A program made the translations under genes and the position numbers. Below the pieces are notes generated by a model that did not search any database, was not told the DNA's origin, and worked only from the letters and a program-made list of their open reading frames with translations. From Magnetospirillum fulvum (GTDB taxonomy: Bacteria; Pseudomonadota; Alphaproteobacteria; Rhodospirillales; Magnetospirillaceae): a DNA stretch of 64,000 nucleotides. Shown here piece by piece: positions 33,371 through 42,085 of the stretch (its first letter is position 1; the number at the start of each line of letters is the position of its first letter). The stretch is taken from NCBI RefSeq assembly GCF_900108475.1, contig NZ_FNWO01000001.1, positions 186,001 to 250,000 of the forward strand, written 5' to 3'.

Positions 33371-34990
33371 TCAGGCCGCGCTGGCGTCGGCGAGGATCAG
33401 ATCGGCGGCGCGTTCGGCAATCGCGATCACCGGCGCATTGGTGTTCCCCGAGACCAGAATCGGCATGATCGAGGCATCGACGACGCGCAGGCCGCCGATG
33501 CCATGAACCCGCAATCGGGCATCGACCACCGCCTCGGCGCCCCGCCCCATCTTGCAGGTTCCGGCGGGATGGTAGAGGGTCCGCCCGCTCTCCCGCGCGA
33601 ACTCAAGCAGATCGTCATCGCTGACAATTCCGGAACCGGGCGAGGTCTCATCGACCAGGAACGGGGCCAGGGCCGGTTGCGCGGCGATGGCGCGGCCCAA
33701 TCCCAGCGCCCGAACCAAAGTGGCGCGATCGCGCTCGGCGTCGAGATAGTTAGGCCGAATCGACGGGGGCCGCAACGGGTCGGGCGAGGCGATCGTGATC
33801 GAGCCCCGGCTTTCGGGGCGAAGCTGGCACGGCCCCAGGGTAATCCCCGGCTGGCGCTCCAGTTCGTTGCTGCGGGGATCGAGTGTCGCGGGCATGTAAT
33901 GGAACTGAATGTCGGGGCGGAGACCGTCAATGCCGCTGGCGGCAACCAGATTGACCTGGGCGGCACTCGCGCTCAACAGCCCGCGTCCGCCGAACAGATA
34001 ACGGGCAATCTCCCACCCCAGCCGGGGCCAGCGGGATTGCTGGTTGACCGTCACCGCGTGGCGCACCCGGTATTTCAGATCGACGATATAATGATCCTGA
34101 AGATTGGCGCCGACGCCGCGCAGATTGGAGCGGATCGCGATCCCGTGTCCGCTCAGGATCTCGGCCGGGCCTATTCCCGAAAGCTGAAGAATCTGCGGCG
34201 AACCGATCGCTCCCGCGCTCAAGATCACCTCACGCCCGGCCCGGATCTCTTCCTCGTGGCCTTGGCGCAGGAAGCGCAGCCCGACCACCCGCCGCCCCTC
34301 GAACGACAAAGCGGTGACATGAGCGTCGGTGATGATCCGCAAATTCTTGCGCCGCCGCGCCCGCCGCAGATAGGCGACGGCGGTGCTATAACGGCGACCA
34401 TGGCGGACAGTCTGCTGGAAATACCCGGCTCCATCGGCCCGGCTGCCGTTGAAATCGTCGGTCCGGGGCAGACCGGCTTGCTCGGCGGCGTCGATCAGTG
34501 CCGCCGAGAGCGGATGGCGCAGGCTGGGATCGCTGACCGCCAACGGCCCGCCAATGCCATGAAACGGATCGGCGCCGCGCTGCTGATCCTCGGCCCGGAT
34601 GAAATAGGGCAGCAGATCGCTCCAGCCCCAGCCGGGATTGCCCAGCGCCCGCCAATCATCGTAATCCTCGGCCTGCCCTCGGATGTACAGCAAGCCGTTG
34701 ATCGCCGAAGACCCGCCCAGAACCTTGCCGCGCGGCCAGGAAATCTGGCGGAAGCGGGTGCCGGGCTGGGGGTCGGTGCGGTACAGCCAATTGCCGCGTG
34801 GGTGGGTGCGGTTCCACACATAGCCGACCGGAATGTGGAAAGAGGGATGCCGACCGGCTCCCCCGGCTTCGATCAGCACCACTCGGTACAGACCGTTGGC
34901 GCTCAGCCGGTCGGCCAGGACGCATCCGGCCGACCCGCCGCCGACGATCACGAAATCGGCGCTCTCGGAATCGTGTGCGCGCGTCACCAT
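33371..34990 (-). CDS. GMC-family FAD alcohol dehydrogenase (choline dehydrogenase-like)
   Basis: A 539-residue GMC oxidoreductase. The FAD site is FVIVGGGSAGCVLADRLSANG at the N-terminus, signature 1 is PRGKVLGGSSAINGLLYIRGQ, signature 2 GAIGSPQILQLSGIGP, and the catalytic His region is YHPAGTCKMG near the end. These enzymes oxidise primary alcohols to aldehydes; BetA-like members use choline. It is the last gene of binding protein-permease-ATPase-GMC, overlapping the ATPase stop by seven bases, so its substrate or product is probably what the ABC system imports. Confidence 0.9.
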   Translation of the reverse strand: MVTRAHDSESADFVIVGGGSAGCVLADRLSANGLYRVVLIEAGGAGRHPSFHIPVGYVWNRTHPRGNWLYRTDPQPGTRFRQISWPRGKVLGGSSAINGLLYIRGQAEDYDDWRALGNPGWGWSDLLPYFIRAEDQQRGADPFHGIGGPLAVSDPSLRHPLSAALIDAAEQAGLPRTDDFNGSRADGAGYFQQTVRHGRRYSTAVAYLRRARRRKNLRIITDAHVTALSFEGRRVVGLRFLRQGHEEEIRAGREVILSAGAIGSPQILQLSGIGPAEILSGHGIAIRSNLRGVGANLQDHYIVDLKYRVRHAVTVNQQSRWPRLGWEIARYLFGGRGLLSASAAQVNLVAASGIDGLRPDIQFHYMPATLDPRSNELERQPGITLGPCQLRPESRGSITIASPDPLRPPSIRPNYLDAERDRATLVRALGLGRAIAAQPALAPFLVDETSPGSGIVSDDDLLEFARESGRTLYHPAGTCKMGRGAEAVVDARLRVHGIGGLRVVDASIMPILVSGNTNAPVIAIAERAADLILADASAA

Positions 34991-35775
34991 GTCTCGGCCA
35001 ATCCCAGCAATTCCATCGCCTTATGCCTCAATCCGGTCAGATAGGGATCGCTGCGGTGACGGGGGTAAGGCCGCTCGATCACGATATCAGCCTTGATCCG
35101 CGCCGGGCGGCCGCTGAACACCACCAACCGGGTCGCCATGAACAGGGCTTCCTCGATATCGTGGGTGACCAGCAAGGTGGTGAAGTTGGAGCGCTGCCAC
35201 AGCGCCACCAGCTCCGACTGCATCGAAATCCGGGTGATCGAATCGAGCTTGCCCAGCGGCTCGTCGAGGATCAGCAGGCGGGGATCGTTGACCAGGGCGC
35301 GGGCCAGCGCGGCGCGCTGGGCCATGCCGCCCGACAATTGCTGAGGAAACGCCTTGGCGAACCCGTCCAGCCCGACCAGCGAAATCGCCTCGCCGATGCG
35401 GTGGCGATGGCTTTTCAGCAGCCCCTGGGCCTGGAGGCCAAGGGCGACATTGTCGTGCACAGTGCGCCAGGGATACAGGGTCGGGTCCTGGAACACCACC
35501 ACCCGCGACGGGTCCGGCCCGGCAATCGGGAGGCCGTCGGCCTCGATGCTGCCCGATTTCGGCGTGTCCAACCCGGCGACAAGGCGCAGCAGGGTCGATT
35601 TGCCGCACCCGCTGGGGCCTAGCAGGGCGACGAACTCGCCCGGTTGAATATCAAGAGAGACATCGGACAGAACCGGCAGCACCTGACCGTCGAGGTCGAA
35701 GCTGTGATCGACATGCTCGATCGACACCGCCATGCCGGGCAGAACCGCCGGTTCGGCTTGGGCGAGCGCTACCAT
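34984..35775 (-). CDS. ABC transporter ATPase, SsuB/TauB type
   Basis: A 263-residue nitrate/sulfonate/taurine-type ATPase. Walker A GPSGCGKST, signature LSGGMAQRAALARAL, Walker B LLILDEPLGKLD and the H-loop LVTHDIEEAL are all intact. It powers import through the permease whose gene overlaps it by seven bases upstream. The family transports sulfonates, taurine, nitrate, thiamine precursors and other small molecules; the sulfur-rich neighbourhood favours an organosulfur substrate. Confidence 0.93.
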   Translation of the reverse strand: MVALAQAEPAVLPGMAVSIEHVDHSFDLDGQVLPVLSDVSLDIQPGEFVALLGPSGCGKSTLLRLVAGLDTPKSGSIEADGLPIAGPDPSRVVVFQDPTLYPWRTVHDNVALGLQAQGLLKSHRHRIGEAISLVGLDGFAKAFPQQLSGGMAQRAALARALVNDPRLLILDEPLGKLDSITRISMQSELVALWQRSNFTTLLVTHDIEEALFMATRLVVFSGRPARIKADIVIERPYPRHRSDPYLTGLRHKAMELLGLAETW

Positions 35776-36794
35776 CTGACCAGCCCCTTTTGCCAGGATA
35801 ACAGGTGGTTACGGACCTTGAACAACAAGGTGACCAGCGAGGAGCACACCACCGCCATCACCAGCAGCGCGGCATACATGTTGCCATAGGCCGCCCACCC
35901 CTGCGCCCATTGCAGATACCAGCCAAGGCCGGCCTTGACCCCCATCATCTCGGCGACGACCAGGACGACGAAGGCGCTGGTCAGCCCCATGAACAGGCCG
36001 ACGAAGACGTGGGGCAGCGCCGCCGGAATGGCGACCCGCAGCACCAGAAAGCGCTCCTTGCCCCCCAGGGTGCGGGCGATGTCGTAATAGCTCGACGGCA
36101 CGCTGGAGACTCCCGACCAGGTCAGGATCGCGACCGGAATCCCCGTCGCCAAGGCGATCAGGAACACGCTGGCGCTCCAGCTGGAGGGAAACAGGAAAAA
36201 GGCGACCGGCAACCAGGCGACCGGCGGCAGCGGCCCGATCAGCCGCAGGATCGGATGGCCCCAATAGGCGGCGGCCCGCGACCAGCCGATCGACACCCCG
36301 ACGACGAAACCGGTTGCCGCGCCAAACGCGAAGCCGACTCCCAACAGCGCAATCGAGTGATAGGCGCATTCGAACAGACGGGGCCAATCATCGAGATAGG
36401 CTTCCAGCAGCCCCTGCGGCGGCACGAAGAAGGGCGGCGGCAGCCACATCAGCTTCGCGGTCACCGCTTCCCAGCCGGTTGCGGCCAGACCGAGCGCGAC
36501 CAGCCACGCGCCAGAGGTCTTAACCCGCGCGAGCACAGGACCACTTAGAGAGCCCGCCAGACCGACGGCAAGCAGCACCCCGCCGATCGCCGCCTCAATC
36601 GCGGCAAGCTGCGCGGTATAGGTCCATTCATTGACGTCGTCCCACGCCCCCGTCACCAGGGCGGCCGCCAGCCAGGCCAAACCTGCCAACAGCCCGCCAT
36701 ACCAGGGGGCGTAATTGGTCCCGACGGCGGGGATGGTCCGGTGCGGAGCCGCTTTCGCTCCGCCGCGCAGGACCAGAGTGTTGGCGGTTTCCAT
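35769..36794 (-). CDS. ABC transporter permease, SsuC/TauC type
   Basis: A 341-residue inner-membrane permease. It has an unusually long N-terminal part with extra helices (YGGLLAGLAWLAAALVTGAW and IEAAIGGVLLAVGLAGSL) before the standard BPD_transp_1 domain, whose EAA loop reads YYDIARTLGGKERFLVLRVAIPAALPHVFVGL. The start ATG 36794 lies four bases after the binding-protein stop; the longer frame overlaps that gene. It overlaps the ATPase by seven bases. Confidence 0.9.
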   Translation of the reverse strand: METANTLVLRGGAKAAPHRTIPAVGTNYAPWYGGLLAGLAWLAAALVTGAWDDVNEWTYTAQLAAIEAAIGGVLLAVGLAGSLSGPVLARVKTSGAWLVALGLAATGWEAVTAKLMWLPPPFFVPPQGLLEAYLDDWPRLFECAYHSIALLGVGFAFGAATGFVVGVSIGWSRAAAYWGHPILRLIGPLPPVAWLPVAFFLFPSSWSASVFLIALATGIPVAILTWSGVSSVPSSYYDIARTLGGKERFLVLRVAIPAALPHVFVGLFMGLTSAFVVLVVAEMMGVKAGLGWYLQWAQGWAAYGNMYAALLVMAVVCSSLVTLLFKVRNHLLSWQKGLVRW

Positions 36795-36798
36795 CGGA

Positions 36799-37818
36799 TC
36801 AGCCCAACACATCGACATAGACCCGGTCCGCATATTTCTGCGGATCGGTCGTCGGCTTCAATACGTTGATCTGTTTCAATTCCTCGGCATAGAGGACGAT
36901 TTCCTGACGGAAGGCGGTGCCGACCGGGGAATGACCGTGGGTGTGGGTCTTCAGCATCGCGATCAGATCCTCGACGCTGCTTTTGGGCGAATAAGGCTGG
37001 AACGCTTCGGCGGCCAGACGCGGTTCGTTGTTGGTCAGGGTCTGGGCGTCGAGCAGGGCCCGGTAAATCCGGCCCGCCGTCGGCTTGTCCTGGCGCAGCA
37101 ACGAGCCGCGCACGCCAACTAGGCAGCACAGCCGGTTGGCATATTCCCCGTTCAGGTTGGTCGCGACCTCGAACAGATTGGGATAGCGCTTGAGGAACAG
37201 CCAGGTCAGCGGATCGGAATGGCTGAGGGCCTGAATTTCTCCCTTTTCCGCCGCCAGCGGCAAAAGATCGGCGGGATATTGCCGCCAATTGATGTCCTTG
37301 ACCGGGTCAAGCCCGCGCTTTTGCGCCAGCAGCGAGAAGAAATTCTTGTCCGGCCCGCCCAGATCGGGGGTGCCGACCGTCTTGCCCTTCAGGCTGGTGA
37401 TATCCTCGGTCACGCCGGTGCCCTGGACCCCCAGCAACCGCAGGCAGCCGCCATGAGTGCCGCCGACCAGTTTGACATCGAAGCCTTGTTCGAGCGGCTT
37501 GATCCAGCGCAACGCCATGCCGACGGCAGCATCGGCCTTGCCGGTGGCCAAGGTTTCCAGCAATTGATCGGTCGATCCGGCGAAATTGATCAACTCGACA
37601 TCAAGGCCATGCTTCTTGAACAAACCGCTGCTTTTGGCCAGGGCGACCGGCGCCAGGCAGGCGGCGTTGGCGTTCCAGGCGAAGCGGATCGGCTTCAACT
37701 CGGCGGTGGACGCGACGGATTGGGCAAAGGCGCCCCCACCCAGTGGGGCAGCAATCCCGGCCGCGGCGGCACCAATCAGAACGGAGCGGCGCGAAAGGGG
37801 GATCGAGATATCGGCCAT
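36799..37818 (-). CDS. ABC transporter substrate-binding protein, SsuA/NrtA type
   Basis: A 339-residue periplasmic protein. A Tat-type signal (LSRRSVLIGAAAAGIAAPLGGGAFA) leads to a NMT1/SsuA-like domain beginning LKPIRFAWNANAACLAPVALAKSSGLFKKHGLDVELINFAGSTD. ATG 37818 fits the signal peptide. It is the first gene of the importer operon. A TCTACTAG octamer reading towards it is found 82 bases upstream of the start. The ligand cannot be told from sequence; sulfonates or other organosulfur acids are likely from context. Confidence 0.9.
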   Translation of the reverse strand: MADISIPLSRRSVLIGAAAAGIAAPLGGGAFAQSVASTAELKPIRFAWNANAACLAPVALAKSSGLFKKHGLDVELINFAGSTDQLLETLATGKADAAVGMALRWIKPLEQGFDVKLVGGTHGGCLRLLGVQGTGVTEDITSLKGKTVGTPDLGGPDKNFFSLLAQKRGLDPVKDINWRQYPADLLPLAAEKGEIQALSHSDPLTWLFLKRYPNLFEVATNLNGEYANRLCCLVGVRGSLLRQDKPTAGRIYRALLDAQTLTNNEPRLAAEAFQPYSPKSSVEDLIAMLKTHTHGHSPVGTAFRQEIVLYAEELKQINVLKPTTDPQKYADRVYVDVLG

Positions 37819-37899
37819 GGCAGGATTCCCATTGTGATCAGGGTCGTCAGCAACCGGACAGTCGGATATGACCACTCATTACCCCACCGAGTCAATAGA

Positions 37900-37907
37900 C
37901 TAGTAGA
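37900..37907 (-). promoter_or_regulatory. (T/A)CTACTAG octamer upstream of the sulfonate-type ABC operon
   Basis: TCTACTAG on the gene strand within an AT-rich stretch (CAATAGACTAGTAGAATGGTAAT on the other strand). The same octamer, always reading towards the gene, precedes four other units in this half of the window. Confidence 0.45.
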
Positions 37908-37918
37908 ATGGTAATCTG

Positions 37919-38524
37919 TTAGCCGCTCCGCGCTCGCTCCAGGCGGGACTCCCGGCTCCATTGAATCAGGAGGCCCAGGGCGATCATCGTCAGCCCTACC
38001 CCACCCAGAACCGGGCCGAGCGGGGCCAGGGAAAGAGCCAGATCGACCGGAAGCCCGACCATCGCCACCGCGACTGCCCAACTGGGCGCGATGCAACATG
38101 CCACCCACCCCAGACTGGTCAGGCAAAGGGTGACGATCATCGCCCCGGGATTGATCAAGGCGGACGAAACGCGGATCCGCTGTCGGTGCCGACGTGCCGC
38201 CAGCCAGATCGCCACGACCAGAGCGCTCGCCAACAGATTGGCGGGAAGGAAGTGTAGAGACCATTCCGGAAGGGGCGTATCCGGCATCGAGCGGCGCACC
38301 TCGAACAGCGGCTCGCGCAGCACAACCGGCAGGGCCATCCCAAGCCGGGGGGTATGAGTCAGAACGATACGAAGATTGTCGGCCCAGGGATGAACCCGCA
38401 CATTGTCGGGCCAATGACCGCTGCGCAGCGTCGCCAGCCCGATCAGGGCAGCCTGGAGCAGGACGACGACGAGCAGGACGCGGCCCAAAAATCCAAGGCG
38501 AGACAGATGATTGGGAGACGGCAT
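37919..38524 (-). CDS. Unrecognised membrane protein next to the copper receptor set
   Basis: A 201-residue protein of unknown family. I see an N-terminal helix (FLGRVLLVVVLLQAALIGLATL), a periplasmic-looking section with Trp, His and Pro residues (HWPDNVRVHPWADNLRI), a second helix (LHFLPANLLASALVVAIWLAA), a basic loop (RRHRQRIR), and two further helices, the third with a CC pair (VACCIAPSW). It lies 90 bases downstream of tonB on the same strand but has its own TCTACTAG-containing upstream region, so it may be a separate transcript. I make no functional claim beyond an envelope role. Confidence 0.6.
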   Translation of the reverse strand: MPSPNHLSRLGFLGRVLLVVVLLQAALIGLATLRSGHWPDNVRVHPWADNLRIVLTHTPRLGMALPVVLREPLFEVRRSMPDTPLPEWSLHFLPANLLASALVVAIWLAARRHRQRIRVSSALINPGAMIVTLCLTSLGWVACCIAPSWAVAVAMVGLPVDLALSLAPLGPVLGGVGLTMIALGLLIQWSRESRLERARSG

Positions 38525-38587
38525 ACCAGAAACTTCCGCTGCGATCAGGACGAGACGGATCACTCTGCCCCATCATAATTCGAATAT

Positions 38588-38595
38588 CTAGTAGA
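38588..38595 (-). promoter_or_regulatory. (T/A)CTACTAG octamer upstream of the membrane protein
   Basis: Reads ACAAGTCTACTAGATATT on the gene strand, 64 bases before the start. Nearly the same 14 bases (AGTCTACTAGAT) occur before the CoA-transferase operon at 41997-42010. Confidence 0.5.
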
Positions 38596-38617
38596 CTTGT
38601 TGTTTTATTGGCGCAAC

Positions 38618-39301
38618 TCACCGGACCTGGACCGGCACGCTGAAGCTCAAGGCCGTGTCGCCGATTGCGTCCGGCGGCGAGGGAAAGGGCGCGGCGGCGG
38701 CCAGTCCGGCCAGCACCGCCCGATCCAACAGTTCTTCGCCACTGGAGCGGACGATAGCCGCCTGGATCACTGTCCCATCCCGCGACACCGTAAAAGCCAG
38801 CAAAACCGTGCCGCGCCGACGCACCCCGCGTGGCCGGTGGGCGAGAAGATGGGTCCAGACCGCTTCGGCATAGCGGCGCACCTCCGCCGCCTCGTCTCGG
38901 TCGGGGAGCACCGGGGCGGAATCGGTGGGCGAGACAGAAGCGCTCGCCGGACCCACCGAAGCGAGCGCGGTGTCAGGCACCAACGGGTCCGACTCCCCCG
39001 CCCCCACCGGTGCCGGTGCCGGTTTCACCGGGGGCGCTGCCGTCATGACCCGATGCGGACGCGCCGCCATCGTCGCCGGACGGGGCGGAACAACCTCTGG
39101 CGGACGGGACGGCTCGGCAGGGGCAACGGCAGGCGGTGTCAGCACGATCTCGACCAAGATCGCCGGATCACCTTGGCTCGGCCCGACCGGAGCGGTCGAG
39201 GCGGCGACGATCCAGGCCAGCACCGCCGCATGTCCCGCCAGAGACAGCAGCACGCCCAGGCCAAAAGACCGCCATCCCCAACCGATCCGGTCGGAGGTCA
39301 T
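38618..39301 (-). CDS. tonB: TonB-like energy transducer
   Basis: A 227-residue TonB-family protein. An N-terminal membrane anchor (GVLLSLAGHAAVLAWIVAAST) is followed by a long Pro/Ala/Val-rich periplasmic linker and a C-terminal TonB domain (RRRGTVLLAFTVSRDGTVIQAAIVRSSGEELLDRAVLAGL). It transmits proton-motive energy to the outer-membrane receptor encoded just upstream; the receptor stop and the tonB start share a base (TGATG). ExbB and ExbD are not in the window. Confidence 0.9.
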   Translation of the reverse strand: MTSDRIGWGWRSFGLGVLLSLAGHAAVLAWIVAASTAPVGPSQGDPAILVEIVLTPPAVAPAEPSRPPEVVPPRPATMAARPHRVMTAAPPVKPAPAPVGAGESDPLVPDTALASVGPASASVSPTDSAPVLPDRDEAAEVRRYAEAVWTHLLAHRPRGVRRRGTVLLAFTVSRDGTVIQAAIVRSSGEELLDRAVLAGLAAAAPFPSPPDAIGDTALSFSVPVQVR

Positions 39302-41457
39302 CAGAACCGGACCGTGAGTCCGGCGTTGAACGAGCGTCCCGGCGAGGCGAGCGGCCCATAGGGCTGACTCCACCCGCTTTGGCTGAACCCGATGTAATCG
39401 ACCCCGCCCAGAGGCGCGTAATACTGGGTATCGAACAGATTGGTGATCCCGAAATCGACGCGGATCACCTCGATATCGTAAGAACTGCGCAGATCGAACA
39501 CCGCATATTCCGGCGTCACCGGCTGGTGGCGCAGGGTGCTGACGTCGGTGGAACGACCGACCAGACGGGCCTCGATCCCGTTGCTCCACCGGCCGATTTT
39601 CTGATCCAGACCGATCTTGGCGTTGATTGGCATCAGGTGATAGAGGCTGTCTCCGGTATTGAGCCGCTCGCCCTGGACCCACCCCAGTGCCCCGGTCAGA
39701 TCGAACCGGCCATAGGATTCGCTGACCGCCAGTCGCTTGCGCCCACCGAGATCGACGCCATACAGCAGCGCGTCATGGTTGGCGAAGCGATACAGCGAAA
39801 AGCCCGTGCGCGCGGGACGGCCAGTGTAATCCTTCACCTTGTCGACATCGATGTAATCGCGGACATAGGTGATGTAGGGCGTCGCCTTGATCCCCCAATC
39901 GTCCCGCGCTTCGTCGTGCCAATCGCCGCTGATACTGGCGGTGTAGGCGGTTTCCGGTTTCAGATTGACGTCACCGATATAACCGTTGCCATCGCCGAAC
40001 CACGTCACCATCGAACTGGCCATGCCATCCGCCGACCAGGAATAGCGTTCATACAGATTAGGCGAGCGGGTCTTGCGCGACAGGCCAGCCTCATAGGTCG
40101 AGTCCGAAGCGGGCTCGAAGCGGACCAGCCCGGTCACATCGAAATTGATGTCGGTGGTGTGATGGTCGCGGGCGTTGAACGCGGCGGCGTCGGCAGCATA
40201 AGTCGCCATAGAGCTATAGCCCTGCACTCGCCCGGCATTCATCAGCACGGTGTCGTTCCTGAGCCCGAACAACGTCGTCCATTGCGGACTCCACGAGCGT
40301 TGCCACTCGGCATAGGTGCCGAACACGTCACGGCTGCCGTCCTTGATGTTGATGAAGGTGTTCGGCCCCATCATCCCAGCGGCGGGCCACCAATCGTTCA
40401 GCGTGGTGCTGTGCAATTCGTGGCCGACCCGCAGCAGATCGGTGGCCGTCAACGGAATCTCGCCCTTGACCGAATAACCGAGATCGCGCCCCGCCGTGTA
40501 CATCGGCATGCTGCCGGTCGCACTCTTCTCCGGCAGGAAGTTCATGAAATGCTCGACCTTCTGCCAATAGAGCCGGGTCTCCAGCGTTCCCCAATCGAAT
40601 GCCTTGTTCAGGCTTGAATTGAGAAACGTACTGCGGTTCCACAGCAGATCCATCCGCTGGTTGGGATAGCCCTCATAGGGGATGAATTGCTGGCCGCCCT
40701 GAAGGGTGAACAAGGTGCCGTCTCCGCGCGCGGCCAGGGTGGCGGCGTGGTTGAGGGCGGCATACTGACTGACGCCGACGCGGTTGCCGTTGCCGTCCTG
40801 GTAATTGCGCGCCCGCACCCCCGATCCGGTATAGCCGAGGCTGACATCCTCGGTCGCCACCGTGCCCGACACCGCACCGGACAGTGTGCGGGCATTGCTG
40901 CGATAGAACGAGGACAGACTGCCTTCGGTGTGAACGCCTTCGTTCGGCGCAGCAAACACCGGCGAAGCCGATTTGACCGCGATCGTCGAGCCGCTGCTGT
41001 CGCCGCCCTGGCTGACCGGGGTGATCCCGGCCACGACGTCGATACTGCCGATCCGGCTCGGGTCGATATAGGAGGTCGCCGGGTTCATATGATTGGGGCA
41101 GGCCGAACTCAGCGGCATGCCGTCGATCAGAACCCGGTTGCGGTCGTCGCCCAGGCCACGCACCGTCGGCAGACCGGAAACACCACCACCGGTGGCGGAG
41201 TCCACGCCGGGAATCGTGCCCAGCACAGCGGCGGTATCGCTGACGAAGGCACGGCGGGCGGCCAAGGCTTCGCCCTCAAGAGTGGTGGTCGATTGAGTCC
41301 GATACTCCGTCGATGTCTCGGCATCGACCGGAAGGGGGGGAAGTTCGGTCGCGGTCTGGGCTATCGCCCGTTCCATGGGAAAAGCGGCCATCCCCGACAA
41401 AAGGGCGACAGCGGCGGCGGACAGGCGGAGGTGCTCCGCGAAAAGACGATGCGGCAT
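39301..41457 (-). CDS. oprC: TonB-dependent copper receptor, OprC/NosA type
   Basis: A 718-residue outer-membrane receptor. The signal peptide ends near ERAIAQ. The plug domain contains GVDSATGGGVSGLPTVRGLGDDRNRVLIDG and then CPNHMNPATSYIDP. The CxxxM element in CPNHM is the copper-binding motif known in Pseudomonas OprC, where Cys and Met bind Cu(I). The barrel ends with the usual aromatic GLTVRF. ATG 41457 has AAGGA upstream. A DUF2946-like gene precedes it and tonB follows. It likely brings copper in under low-copper conditions. Confidence 0.88.
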   Translation of the reverse strand: MPHRLFAEHLRLSAAAVALLSGMAAFPMERAIAQTATELPPLPVDAETSTEYRTQSTTTLEGEALAARRAFVSDTAAVLGTIPGVDSATGGGVSGLPTVRGLGDDRNRVLIDGMPLSSACPNHMNPATSYIDPSRIGSIDVVAGITPVSQGGDSSGSTIAVKSASPVFAAPNEGVHTEGSLSSFYRSNARTLSGAVSGTVATEDVSLGYTGSGVRARNYQDGNGNRVGVSQYAALNHAATLAARGDGTLFTLQGGQQFIPYEGYPNQRMDLLWNRSTFLNSSLNKAFDWGTLETRLYWQKVEHFMNFLPEKSATGSMPMYTAGRDLGYSVKGEIPLTATDLLRVGHELHSTTLNDWWPAAGMMGPNTFINIKDGSRDVFGTYAEWQRSWSPQWTTLFGLRNDTVLMNAGRVQGYSSMATYAADAAAFNARDHHTTDINFDVTGLVRFEPASDSTYEAGLSRKTRSPNLYERYSWSADGMASSMVTWFGDGNGYIGDVNLKPETAYTASISGDWHDEARDDWGIKATPYITYVRDYIDVDKVKDYTGRPARTGFSLYRFANHDALLYGVDLGGRKRLAVSESYGRFDLTGALGWVQGERLNTGDSLYHLMPINAKIGLDQKIGRWSNGIEARLVGRSTDVSTLRHQPVTPEYAVFDLRSSYDIEVIRVDFGITNLFDTQYYAPLGGVDYIGFSQSGWSQPYGPLASPGRSFNAGLTVRF

Positions 41458-41530
41458 CGGGAATCCTTGACGCGCGGACAACGGGAGGTCCGTTCGAAAA
41501 TCTGCGTTCGGGGCGACGATCAGCGAGGCG

Positions 41531-41902
41531 TCAAACGCCCGGCGGGGCCCGGGGCGGAGCCCAGGGGCGGACAGGTTCGGGCTGAACCGGCACCATCGCA
41601 GGGGGCCGCGCCACCGCCATGTCCCAGCGCGGACCGGGCACTGGCACCGCCACCTCTTCCGTCAGAGCAAGATGGCCCTGCAACAGCGGCAGGCAGAACA
41701 GGCAATGGACGCAATCGGCCTGTCCGGCGGGGAGAATGGGGGCTTCCGTTGGCGCCTGCCGTTGCGTCCCGCAGATCGGCCCCTCCGCCATTGCCCGGTC
41801 CTGAACGCTCGCCACCGTCACCGTCGGCATCAGCGCAGCCGCCGCCACCTGAAAGACGATCAGGACCAATCCAAACCACGAGATCAGGCGGAATCGGGTC
41901 AT
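41531..41902 (-). CDS. DUF2946-like small protein, copper-receptor partner
   Basis: A 123-residue protein with an N-terminal helix or signal anchor (SWFGLVLIVFQVAAAALMP) and a cysteine-rich stretch ADCVHCLFCLPLL, the common feature of DUF2946 proteins, which are often found next to TonB-dependent copper receptors. The C-terminus is Pro-rich. A cysteine earlier in the mature part (GPICGTQ) could add a metal ligand. ATG 41902 is the most likely start. It is the first gene of a small copper uptake set. No biochemical role is established that I know of. Confidence 0.65.
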   Translation of the reverse strand: MTRFRLISWFGLVLIVFQVAAAALMPTVTVASVQDRAMAEGPICGTQRQAPTEAPILPAGQADCVHCLFCLPLLQGHLALTEEVAVPVPGPRWDMAVARPPAMVPVQPEPVRPWAPPRAPPGV

Positions 41903-41998
41903 GCAGGCAGGGCTTCGTCCCGGCGGGAAGCGTTGCGATCGCCCCGCCCTTGTCACGGGGCGGGACAGGAGGTCTTGACGGCGCCATTTATCTTGTAG

Positions 41999-42006
41999 TC
42001 TACTAG
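41999..42006 (+). promoter_or_regulatory. (T/A)CTACTAG octamer upstream of the CoA-transferase operon
   Basis: TCTACTAG within CTTGTAGTCTACTAGATTG. It lies 75 bases before the CoA-transferase ATG and 26 bases before the leader peptide start; it also faces the divergent DUF2946/copper-receptor unit. Confidence 0.5.
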
Positions 42007-42031
42007 ATTGAAGTTTTAAAGGAGATTTGCG

Positions 42032-42085
42032 GTGCCCCGTGCCGTCACCCTCGGAATCGCACCACCCCGTTCCTGCCCGACATGA
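42032..42085 (+). CDS. Possible leader peptide coupled to the CoA-transferase gene
   Basis: A 17-codon frame beginning GTG, preceded by the strong Shine-Dalgarno AAAGGAG eight bases upstream, and ending with TGA in the ATGA that also starts the CoA-transferase. The coding gene itself has no good ribosome-binding site, so it would be translated by re-initiation after the leader. The product (MPRAVTLGIAPPRSCPT) has no obvious pause codon pattern. Alternatively the AAAGGAG is fortuitous. Confidence 0.4.
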   Translation: MPRAVTLGIAPPRSCPT

